This document shows, piece by piece, positions 1-7,224 of a DNA stretch of 64,000 nt. The stretch lies in assembly GCA_002435715.1 (NCBI GenBank), contig DISD01000044.1, forward strand, positions 1-64,000, written 5' to 3'. The stretch comes from Rhodospirillaceae bacterium UBA6219. GTDB lineage: Bacteria; Pseudomonadota; Alphaproteobacteria; Rhodospirillales; Magnetospirillaceae. The translations under genes and the position numbers were made by a program. Within the stretch, counting starts at the first letter, position 1; the number at the start of each line of letters is the position of its first letter. A model generated the notes under the pieces. It was not told where the DNA came from. It searched no databases and saw only the letters and a list, made by a program, of their open reading frames with translations.

Positions 1-22
1 CCGGCAAACCCGGGGCGGTTCA

Positions 23-49
23 AATTTCAGATGGCGGATGGGGGCTCTG
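23..49. repeat. Degenerate ~27-bp repeat, copy 1
   Basis: A stretch beginning AATTTCAGATGGCGGATG and ending GGGGGCTCTG recurs with a few changes and two extra G at 6148-6176. Both copies are preceded by CCGGGG and a TTCAA/TTTTC stretch. The two copies bracket the first accessory block (pseudogene, toxin 1, AAA ATPase). Its nature is unknown; it could be a small dispersed repeat or the edge of an old mobile element. Confidence 0.4.
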
Positions 50-68
50 AGTAAGGCAGCCTTGTCCT

Positions 69-411
69 TTGGTGGGGGGGCGTGACCTGTTGTTCCAGGC
101 CCAGGCCAATCTGTTGGGCGACGCCCATAAATACGCCCCCGAGGGAAAGCTGATCCATCTATACGGACGGCAGGGCAACAACCACGTCGAATTGGCGGCG
201 ATCGATCATGGTCACGGCATTCCACGCGAGTTGCATTCGGTGGCGCTGCAGCTGTCCCGCCGTCTCGACAAAGGGCGCGAACTGCCGGGCGACGTTTGGT
301 CAAGGCGATCGCCGAACTATATCGTGGCGAGCTGCTGTTGGAAGACACCGGTCACCAGGACGGCTTGCCATGGGTTTGGGATCAGTCTTGCCTATCCAAC
401 CACCCTTAGGC
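69..411 (+). pseudogene. Decayed sensor histidine kinase, C-terminal ATPase domain remnant
   Basis: The first frame reads like the N-box region of a histidine kinase HATPase_c domain (LLFQAQANLLGDAHKYAPEG, then DHGHGIPRE). After a stretch matching 'RLDKGRELPGD' the reading frame breaks near 290-300. The G2-box end resumes in another frame as LVKAIAELYRGELLLEDTG and stops at about 411. The glycine-rich GLGL segment that normally joins these two parts is missing, so a small deletion caused the frame change. No start codon or upstream kinase domain is present within the window. This is inferred to be a dead gene fragment. Confidence 0.65.
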
Positions 412-445
412 GAATATCGATATTCAAGATTTCAGGAGACAAGAC

Positions 446-1466
446 TTGCGCCGGTTCATGCTCGCAATGGGTTTTGGCTGGGTCATGAGCATGGCGACGG
501 CGCATGCCGCATGCACGACCATTTGGCAGCAGACCTTTCCCGCAACACAGCGGCCCTTTGACGGTATCCATGCCCTGGAGGTCTTCGGGGCCACACTCTA
601 TGCCATGACGGAACGTACAGAGGGGGAGGTCATGCTGGTTTCGCTGCCAATCGGCGGCGGACCGGCTACTCTTTCCCAAGTGATCGATCTGGAACCCGAG
701 CGCTTCGCCGACTTGGCCGTCGTAGAGGGCGGGGCGTACCTCTTCGATGGCCATTCCAACATCGTCCGCATGCAAACGGGCGAACAGGGAGGCGTGGTGT
801 GGCGGACCCTTCTCCTGAAGCAGCCGGCTGTGGTTTACCCCCATTCCTTGTCAGCAGCCACCGACAGCATTCTCTTCGCCGGTGAGGATGTGCGGGACAA
901 ATTGCATGGGGAGAATGGAATCGCGGTTGCCGTGAAGTTGCATGCGGATGGCGCCCTGGCGTGGCGGTGGCGCTCCGAGGCCTTCGACAGAGGGAAGCAT
1001 ATCGCCAGTTTGCCTGATGGTGGGGCCGCACTTGTGGCTCTCCGCGCAGATGGCAGTGAGGTTTTCATCCGTCTGGCACCGGATGGGCGAGAGGTCTTTC
1101 GGCAAGAAATCATGGGAGAGGTTTTGCAAATCCGCAGCTATGGCGATGAGATCGCCGTTCTTGTCGCCAATGGGGCGACAGCGACGCTGCTGTCCTACGA
1201 TGCTCAAAAGGGTGCGGCCCATCCCATCTTGCTTGGGTTGCCGGAGGAAGCGCGAGCCACAGAGCTTCGATACGGCCCCCAGGGCTGGATCGTGACCGGC
1301 AGTTGGCCCGGCGACCGAGAGAACAGCTCACCTGAAATCCCCCCCCAAGGCATGGATCCGGTCAGCGGATTGGCGCATTGACACAATTCCCCTCTATCGT
1401 CCCCGCGTTATCGGCAATGGGAAGGTCGTGGGAATTCGCGGCAGCCGACTGGACGTCTGTGAATAA
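446..1466 (+). pseudogene. Secreted hypothetical protein with a poly-C frameshift near its C-terminus
   Basis: The likely start is TTG at 446, seven bases after an AGGAG site (433-437). An N-terminal signal peptide (about 20 residues, ending AHA-A) precedes a body rich in short beta-strand-like repeats; I do not recognise the family. As sequenced the frame stops at 1381 (311 residues). A run of eight C at 1339-1346 marks a frame change. The neighbouring frame continues with a sensible C-terminus (KAWIRSADWRIDTIPLYRP, then RGSRLDVCE) to TAA at 1464-1466, exactly one base before a strong hairpin. The intended product is therefore about 339 residues. The indel may be a sequencing error, slippage-based switching or true decay. 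Confidence 0.6.
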
Positions 1467-1497
1467 GGGTGCGGCTGGGCTGTACCCAGCCGCACCC
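1467..1497 (+). terminator. Perfect 13-bp hairpin after the secreted-protein gene
   Basis: GGGTGCGGCTGGG (1467-1479), loop CTGTA, and the exact complement (1485-1497). It begins directly after the TAA of the corrected frame, which supports that frame. No U-run follows, so it may be a weak terminator or an mRNA-stabilising stem. Confidence 0.55.
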
Positions 1498-1670
1498 CGG
1501 CTTCACCGCGTTGATTCGATCCGCACCTGGTTGTTGCCGGTGGGTTTCCCGCCGAAATGCGCAGACAACACCCGTTACTCGAAGGTTGAAATCTCTGCGT
1601 CATAAATTCGATCTCGGGGGAGGGACGGGGAAAGGGGGCGCTTTTCCCTGCCCTTGCGCCCACAGGCCTG

Positions 1671-1928
1671 TCAGTCGTTCAGGACGCCGGCCAGGATGAT
1701 CCAGGCGACGAGGCTCCAGGTGGGTTTTTCGTCGAAGGGGATATTGCGATGCTTACACCAAGCATGAAGATCAGCGGAAAAACTTTCACATCCATCCACT
1801 ACATCTGTGGAGCTGACTCGTGGTGCATTTTCATCAAAGAGTGATCCATGAAGCTTTCCCATGAAGTCAACAAAATCATCTCTGGTGATGATTTTATCTG
1901 CATCTTCATATACTTTTTTTATGTCCAT
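1671..1928 (-). CDS. Probable immunity protein for the upstream toxin (DUF7660-like)
   Basis: 85 residues, acidic, no signal peptide. The pattern (N-terminal helix with RDDFVDFMGKL, then DLHAWC, and a C-terminal PTWSLVAWIILAG) resembles small DUF7660-type proteins, which often sit beside polymorphic toxins. It starts two bases after the stop of the toxin gene, so it is co-transcribed with it. This gene and the toxin tip are visibly richer in A/T than the surrounding trunk sequence, which suggests they arrived together as a module. The family call is from memory of the pattern; the immunity role is inferred from position. Confidence 0.55.
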   Translation of the reverse strand: MDIKKVYEDADKIITRDDFVDFMGKLHGSLFDENAPRVSSTDVVDGCESFSADLHAWCKHRNIPFDEKPTWSLVAWIILAGVLND

Positions 1929-1930
1929 GA

Positions 1931-4375
1931 TTATCGTGCTCCTCTGACGCGTATTTGTGTTCCATCGTGTTCAGATCGTTTCTTTTTCAGGGATTCCTTG
2001 TAAATTTCTTCGTCCGTTGCCTTAACGTAGTTAATCGGTATCCCTGCTTCTCGAAACGCCACCACACGCTGATGGTCTAGGGTGTAAATTTCACCATTGA
2101 ACTCACCTATACGGACTGGCGGGATATCCTCGGGTTTGATTGTCCCCTTGCGTAACCCGTCGATGGTCTCCTCCAAAGAGTGACCATCTCTGAATTTTGT
2201 CCCCACACTATCCTGCATGGTCCTGAGCCGTTTGGGATCGATGCTACCGCTGTCGGGGAGTTGGGCAAATTCTTTTGCCGAGATGGGGTTTTCGGCTTTC
2301 GACACGTCGGACAGGGCGCGGCGGCTGGCGCCTTCGATGCCCTCAGTAGCGGCCTTGACGCCGTCTTTGGCCCCCTTGACGGTACCGGGCAGAAACACCC
2401 CGGCCAAGCCGCCCAACATGCCGGCGGTTCCCTGAATTGCGGCGCTGACATCGCCCTGCTTGATGGCCTGAGCCGTCTGGGCCGAGCCATCGATGGCGTC
2501 GCGGATGTCGGCGCCGGGGGAGAGCACTTCAGCGGCCTTGACTGCGGTCTGGCCTAGGCTTTCCCAGGATTCCCGAACCGCGGGCGGCAGGGCGGGCTTG
2601 ATGATGTCCCACGCCCCCTTCTCCGGTTCGGATTGCGATGGTGTCGAGGAGGGCGGCAGTGGAGTTCCCGGCCGCTGGCCGGCCACGGGGGGCTCAGGCG
2701 GCTGTTTGGGTGGTTCGGGCGGCGGCGCCTCGGGCTTGGCCATACCGTTCTGCACACCCTGTTCGGCGAACTTCATCGCCAGTCCAGGGTTTTCCTGGCG
2801 CATGAAATCATGCACGGCGGCCATGTAGGGCGGCGTGGCCTCGGGGGCGGATTTCAGATATTCATAGGCATCCTGGTAATCGCCCTTTTTCAGCAAGGCC
2901 TTGGCCATGGAGCCGGCGGCCTCCATGTCGGCGCCGTCCGTCGGGCCGAAGGGGGATTTGGGGGCCTGGGCCAGCTTTTCTTCCATGCTGGGTTCACGGA
3001 AGCCCTCGCCCAAGGGGGCGATGCGGAACGGCACGTCGCGGCCGGCCTGGCGGCTGACCAAGGTCCGCAGGGTTTCCGCCTTCTGCGGATCATGCTGGGC
3101 GAAGCGGCCCAGCAAATCGGCGGCGTCGGCGGCGCCTTGGTCGCCGTGATCGGTGATGGCGACGTTGAGGATACGGGCGGTTTCCTCGGGCTTGGCATCG
3201 CGCTTCAGCAGCTTGGCCCAGTCTTCGTGCTCCCGCGCTCCGGCTTCCGAGATGGTGTGGCCGGGGAACAGGTCGGGCATACGGGGCCGTGTTGTCCTGC
3301 CGCCCAGGACGATGACGGGCTTGATGGTGATGGTGGGGCCTTTGCCACCTGCTGGTGGCTGCTGTTGGGGCTGCTGGGCCTCGGGGCGCCGGGGCGGTTT
3401 GAAGCCACCGCCACTCCCCATGATGTCGCCCATATCCCGCTCATCGAACGGTTTGCGAGGATCGCGCGGCGGCGGCGGAACGTAGACCGTGGGCATCCCC
3501 CGACGCTCCAGATCCTCGTTCATGCGGATCTTGTCCAGGTTCTCACGCGCCCACTTCTCGTATTCCGCCTGATAGCGGTCGATGGCTTCCTGGGTGGGGA
3601 CATGCGGCATGATGGCGGCGCGATCTTGGCCATAAACCGGCACGCGTTCGTCGGAACCTTGGGGACGATCCGGCAGCGGGGCGGAATCCGGGCGTGATGT
3701 CGGTTCGGGACTGTCCTGGCCGATCTCGGGAGTCGGAATTTGCGGCAGGGAGAGCCCTTCGGGGAAGAAGGGAGGAGTCCCCGGCCAGTCTTTTTGGGCT
3801 CCCGGCCAAGATCGGGTCGGAAAAGTGGTCATTTCCGCCCGCGACCCCTTGGAGGTTCCAGGCCACGGCGTGGTTGGGAAGGGATCGGACTTTTTGTCCA
3901 TCCAATCCCACTCGCCCTCGACGATGCCGCTGGCGCCGCTGTCAGGCTTGTCCTCGGGCTTGGCGCCGCCGAACAGGCCGCCGATGGCGGTGATGGTGGG
4001 GCCGCCGGGCTTCAGCAGGCCGTCCACCTGCAAGCCCTTGTCCTTTTGGAAGCTGCGGATGGCGGAATCCAGATTGGGATTGTGCCAGCCATTGGGGCCG
4101 GAATCGGTCATCGGTTTGTAATAGCCGACATCGCCCAGCAAGGTCTCGACCTTGGCCACGTCGGGCCGGTGGTTGTCGGCGCCCGAGGCGCCGACCGAGC
4201 CGTGCAGGGCGAAGGGCTTGGGGCCGAACAAATCTTCGACCAAGGCACCGTCCTTCCAGGCGGTCTGAAAGGCGGGGATGGCGGGATCGTCCTCCTCGTC
4301 GGACAGGCCTGCCCCCAAGGGCGAGGCCACCCGCCGGGGCGGCGTGGCGAAATAGTTGCGGATGGATTGGAACAT
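1931..4375 (-). CDS. Peptidoglycan-binding polymorphic toxin-like protein with ParB/Srx-type C-terminal tip
   Basis: 814 residues from ATG at 4375. The open frame extends upstream, but into two terminators, so the longer start is unlikely. Residues about 71-124 form a PG_binding_1-like repeat (DVAKVETLLGDVGYY, IRSFQKDKGLQVDG). A long Pro/Gly-rich linker and a helical trunk follow. The last ~110 residues (EDIPPVRIGEFNGEIYTLD, then HQRVVAFREAGIPI) match the ParB/sulfiredoxin-like fold used as a nuclease tip in polymorphic toxins. No signal peptide is seen, so export by a contractile or other specialised system is possible but unproven. A paralogue with a different tip lies at 7225-9084. The short gene directly downstream is its probable immunity gene. 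Confidence 0.6.
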   Translation of the reverse strand: MFQSIRNYFATPPRRVASPLGAGLSDEEDDPAIPAFQTAWKDGALVEDLFGPKPFALHGSVGASGADNHRPDVAKVETLLGDVGYYKPMTDSGPNGWHNPNLDSAIRSFQKDKGLQVDGLLKPGGPTITAIGGLFGGAKPEDKPDSGASGIVEGEWDWMDKKSDPFPTTPWPGTSKGSRAEMTTFPTRSWPGAQKDWPGTPPFFPEGLSLPQIPTPEIGQDSPEPTSRPDSAPLPDRPQGSDERVPVYGQDRAAIMPHVPTQEAIDRYQAEYEKWARENLDKIRMNEDLERRGMPTVYVPPPPRDPRKPFDERDMGDIMGSGGGFKPPRRPEAQQPQQQPPAGGKGPTITIKPVIVLGGRTTRPRMPDLFPGHTISEAGAREHEDWAKLLKRDAKPEETARILNVAITDHGDQGAADAADLLGRFAQHDPQKAETLRTLVSRQAGRDVPFRIAPLGEGFREPSMEEKLAQAPKSPFGPTDGADMEAAGSMAKALLKKGDYQDAYEYLKSAPEATPPYMAAVHDFMRQENPGLAMKFAEQGVQNGMAKPEAPPPEPPKQPPEPPVAGQRPGTPLPPSSTPSQSEPEKGAWDIIKPALPPAVRESWESLGQTAVKAAEVLSPGADIRDAIDGSAQTAQAIKQGDVSAAIQGTAGMLGGLAGVFLPGTVKGAKDGVKAATEGIEGASRRALSDVSKAENPISAKEFAQLPDSGSIDPKRLRTMQDSVGTKFRDGHSLEETIDGLRKGTIKPEDIPPVRIGEFNGEIYTLDHQRVVAFREAGIPINYVKATDEEIYKESLKKKRSEHDGTQIRVRGAR

Positions 4376-4424
4376 GGTCTGATCCTGCGGTTGAGCCAAG
4401 AGTTTGCCGCCACGGCGCGGGCAC

Positions 4425-4458
4425 AAAAAATCCCGGGCCAGTCCAGCTGGTCCCGGGA
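4425..4458 (-). terminator. Rho-independent terminator, 50 bp upstream of the toxin start
   Basis: On the minus strand TCCCGGGACCAG pairs across a short loop with CTGGCCCGGGA (one bulged base) and is followed by TTTTTT (plus strand 4425-4430). It is the second of two tandem terminators and lies only about 50 bp before the toxin ATG, so it could also act as an attenuator in the toxin leader. Confidence 0.65.
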
Positions 4459-4459
4459 C

Positions 4460-4495
4460 AAACAAAAAGCCCAGGCACGCTTGCGCGGCCTGGGC
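4460..4495 (-). terminator. Rho-independent terminator downstream of the BCS1-like gene
   Basis: On the minus strand GCCCAGGC (4488-4495) pairs with GCCTGGGC (4469-4476) around an 11-base loop, followed by TTTTTGTTT. It would end transcripts coming from the AAA ATPase gene. Confidence 0.7.
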
Positions 4496-4588
4496 CTGGA
4501 TGCACCTGTGGCGGTGATGAAACCCTTATATCAGAACGGGGTGCGGATTTTTAATCACGTTTTATTCTCATTCTGGCGCCATCTGGAA

Positions 4589-4723
4589 TTTTGCGTTTTA
4601 TGCGTCATTCCCGTCGAGATTTTGCATTTTATGGGTCAACGGCTTTGCAAGATATGCGTCACGCCGTGGCGGAAAGCCCAATGCCGGAGGCGGCTGGTTT
4701 TGCATTTTATGAGTCATCCGACA
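4589..4723. repeat. Four-unit array of a 19-bp terminal-type repeat (IS21-like end?)
   Basis: Units of consensus TTTTGCrTTTTATGnGTCA lie at 4589-4607, 4620-4638, 4643-4661 (degenerate) and 4698-4716. The last unit continues as TCCGACA, so on the minus strand the array begins TGTCGGATGACTC. A 5'-TG terminus followed by several short internal repeats is the layout of IS21-family ends. No istA/istB-like gene is present. This array fills most of the 4500-4821 gap; nothing else was recognised there. A related single unit sits at 22905-22930. Confidence 0.5.
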
Positions 4724-4821
4724 GACCTGTTCCCCGCAAATGTACCCGACATTAAGGGAGAGTCCGTTCCAACAGGCGTGGCCTGTACTATTCTTAACCA
4801 GAGGACGTTTACCGCGGCCGG

Positions 4822-6009
4822 TCACTGATCTATATGGTCGAGCAATAGCGCCCGCAACTCCGCTCCTGAGATGCCGCTATGTCCAACCATAGCGGCAACC
4901 TGCACCGACAGGTCCGGCCGGTCAGGAAAGAAGCGGGCGACCATGCGATCCACGTCTTCGTCCCCCAGCAACCCAACCTCGACATTACGATCAACGCGGC
5001 CAGGGCGGATCAAAGCAGGATCAAGGCGTTCTGGATGATTGGTGGTCATGAACAAAAGCCGATCTTCCGAAGCGCCCAAGCCATCCAACGCGTTGAGAAG
5101 GCCGCTCAGGCTGAGTTTGCGGTCGGTGTCGTCCCGCCCAGGCGCCACGCCATCCACGTCTTCCAAAACCAACGCCGCGTTTTTCGGCAGCCGTGCCAAC
5201 AACTCGCGCAGCAGCGAATCATCCAATGACGGCTGTGACAGATCGACCAGCGCCAAATCCAGGTCCAACTCGCTGGCCAGCGCACGGATCAGGCTGGTCT
5301 TGCCGGTGCCCGGCGGACCACGAAACAAATAGCCACGCCGCCACGGAATGCCTCGTTCACCGTACCAAGCCTCCCGGCTCAGGAACGTGCGGGCATCCGC
5401 CAGCAAATCATCCGCGAGACCACCGGGAACGAACACGCTGTTCAGCGGACGCCGGTTAATTCGGCCCAACTCGCTCCATTCGCCATAACTGGTCGCCGTA
5501 TGGAGCCCGATGGTGCCGGCCCGCTGGCCGTGACTGCGCAGAATGTCGGCGACCAGGGCGGTCAGGACGCGGCGACGGAAGGCCAAGGCGTGAATCTTGA
5601 GGGTTTCCCTGTCCCGTCCCTGCCGGTCCGGTGCGCCAGAGCGCGTATCCTGAGACCGGTCCAACCACAGCCATGTCCGTCCATGACGCAGCAAATGGGT
5701 GTCTTCGCCCGGCACCAACCAGACAGCTTGGTCATCCGTCATCTCCGAGGGAGCCGAAGCGGTCGCGAGTGTCCGGCACGAGCTTGTGTAAGGATGATCA
5801 CGCAACCAAGCCTGGACGGCGCGGAACAGCGGTGAGCGGCGGTCGATGGTCAGTGATGGAAACAGGCGCGAACCGAGAACTCGGCAAGCGGCCCACGCCA
5901 AACGCCCCAACAAGGCGGCAACCGCCCCCAAGGCGCCAAGTGCCACGCCGCCGGCGAAGACCTGATTGTCCCATTGTTGCCGGACCAATGCGGCCAAAGC
6001 CTCAAACAT
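4822..6009 (-). CDS. BCS1-like AAA+ ATPase with N-terminal membrane anchor
   Basis: 395 residues if begun at ATG 6009 (the frame is open to 6045). One hydrophobic segment lies near residues 18-45. A BCS1-type middle region follows (LNSVFVPGGLADDLLADAR), then an AAA+ core with Walker A GPPGTGKTS, Walker B ALVLEDVD, sensor MTTNHPERLDPALIRPGRVD. In mitochondria BCS1 moves a folded iron-sulfur protein across a membrane; bacterial homologues are found in defence and toxin neighbourhoods and their substrates are mostly unknown. It stands alone between two toxin-like genes and ends before tandem terminators. The ATPase call is secure; the role is not known. Confidence 0.8.
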   Translation of the reverse strand: MFEALAALVRQQWDNQVFAGGVALGALGAVAALLGRLAWAACRVLGSRLFPSLTIDRRSPLFRAVQAWLRDHPYTSSCRTLATASAPSEMTDDQAVWLVPGEDTHLLRHGRTWLWLDRSQDTRSGAPDRQGRDRETLKIHALAFRRRVLTALVADILRSHGQRAGTIGLHTATSYGEWSELGRINRRPLNSVFVPGGLADDLLADARTFLSREAWYGERGIPWRRGYLFRGPPGTGKTSLIRALASELDLDLALVDLSQPSLDDSLLRELLARLPKNAALVLEDVDGVAPGRDDTDRKLSLSGLLNALDGLGASEDRLLFMTTNHPERLDPALIRPGRVDRNVEVGLLGDEDVDRMVARFFPDRPDLSVQVAAMVGHSGISGAELRALLLDHIDQ

Positions 6010-6147
6010 GGCCCGGCCTCTTCGGCAAACAAAAACACCCGGCACGGGTTTTCCCGTCCGGGGCAGTCAGGGCCATCAGGGGCCGGTTATCGAAAAGGTC
6101 GTAGACGCGAGGCTTCTATAGCGCTGCGACCGGGGTATTTTCAAGCG

Positions 6148-6176
6148 AATTTCAGGTGGCAGATGGGGGGGCTCTG
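6148..6176. repeat. Degenerate ~27-bp repeat, copy 2
   Basis: AATTTCAGGTGGCAGATG followed by GGGGGGCTCTG, matching 23-49 with few differences. It lies upstream of the BCS1-like gene, in a 600-bp stretch (6046-6654) that otherwise holds only the reading-frame remnant at 6210-6386. Confidence 0.4.
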
Positions 6177-6209
6177 GGCGAGTTCTCGGCCTAGCATTTA
6201 TAAGCCGGA

Positions 6210-6386
6210 CTAATTAGAAAATTGTCGTGCGGAGAAGACAGCGGCCGGATTCCACGACTGATCGCCTATCAGTTCGTCATTTAGGCGGTAATAGTGTTTA
6301 TTTTCATCGGTGTGGCGAAGGTGTTTGGCCGCCAATCCGTCCGCGTTATATCTGCCGCTGTCCGGATTAAATGCACAAAATCCGGT
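6210..6386 (-). pseudogene. Orphan 58-codon reading-frame remnant
   Basis: Between an in-frame TAG (6387-6389) and a TAG stop at 6210-6212 the minus strand reads as a protein-like stretch (FNPDSGRYNADGLAAKHLRH, ending NPAAVFSARQFSN). No ATG or GTG is in frame. The residue mix and lack of repeats look like coding sequence, and the base composition is lower in GC than its surroundings. It may be the tail of a lost toxin tip or immunity gene. No family recognised. Confidence 0.35.
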
Positions 6387-6660
6387 CTATAGCTGAAACC
6401 TACACACACGGGGTAACTTCGCCCAAGGATCTACTTACGACTGGATGAAAGTTCCACGGCAGGTCACCCCCTGAACCGGATCAACCTGATGAATAGGTCG
6501 CCGATGATCCAGAGTCGGTGGCGGAAATAGAACAAATCCGGCATGGCGTGCTTTTTTCAACGATGGCTGAGCGATGATATCGGCCTTGAAGGCATGGCAA
6601 GTCGCCGCCATCATGGCGTGATGTGGCTGGTAAGTCCGCAACTTTGAGCTGGAGATGCGC

Positions 6661-7167
6661 GTGCTCGGATCAGGAAAGACTAAACTGGCCGTTCTTGCCG
6701 TGGGCACATTGATTGCCATCGGCACCTTTGGCTACCGGTACTGGCAGCGCGAATACGGTCCCATCGACATGGCTCCCGTCAACGAAGCGATGAAGAATTG
6801 GCAAGGGGCGCGTTACACTCGGGCCGATTGTTTGGTGCAATTGGATGTGGACGTGGATTACGGCGGCGAGATTCGCGACGGTGTGATGGCGGATGCTTTC
6901 ATGCGCTACGTGTCGAACTATGAGCCGGGGGCGCCCATAAATTTCAGTGGATATTATACCGGTGTTTTCATTCAGTTCTTCGACCAGTGCCCCCGCCGCT
7001 TCGAGATTGCAAAAGGCATGGCCACCTATTTCGAACGCCGGAACGGGGCTGGCGTCCAGTTGACCGTTGTCGAAAAGCGGGTCGAGCCGGGACCGGATAC
7101 GATGGATATGTGTGGAGCGGCATGGCTGGACTGTGGCCCTGATCGCGTCCGACCACTTGCTCGCTGA
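6661..7167 (+). CDS. Hypothetical membrane-anchored protein
   Basis: 168 residues from GTG 6661, which is six bases after GGAG (6651-6654); the ATG at 6655 is too close to that site. An N-terminal hydrophobic helix (LAVLAVGTLIAIGTFGY) acts as an anchor or uncleaved signal. The rest is soluble with four or five cysteines, including CGAAWLDC near the end. No family recognised. It converges with toxin-like gene 2 and is the only gene adjacent to that tip, but lies on the opposite strand, so an immunity role cannot be claimed. Confidence 0.5.
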   Translation: MLGSGKTKLAVLAVGTLIAIGTFGYRYWQREYGPIDMAPVNEAMKNWQGARYTRADCLVQLDVDVDYGGEIRDGVMADAFMRYVSNYEPGAPINFSGYYTGVFIQFFDQCPRRFEIAKGMATYFERRNGAGVQLTVVEKRVEPGPDTMDMCGAAWLDCGPDRVRPLAR

Positions 7168-7224
7168 ATAATCGACATGTGCGAGATGGCGACGAGGAGG
7201 GAAGCCCTCGCCGCCACGGATTGA

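Noticed and set aside
2633..3697. Long antisense frames opposite the toxin trunk and many other genes
   Set aside because: High-GC shadow frames rich in Gly/Arg/Ala with no motifs; same for those opposite nifN, feoB, nifK and nifA.
4376..4465. Longer start for toxin 1
   Set aside because: The added codons are encoded by two intrinsic terminators.
6435..6725. 96-codon minus-strand frame upstream of the hypothetical membrane protein
   Set aside because: Composition looks random, it overlaps the start of the better-supported plus-strand gene and has no ribosome site.
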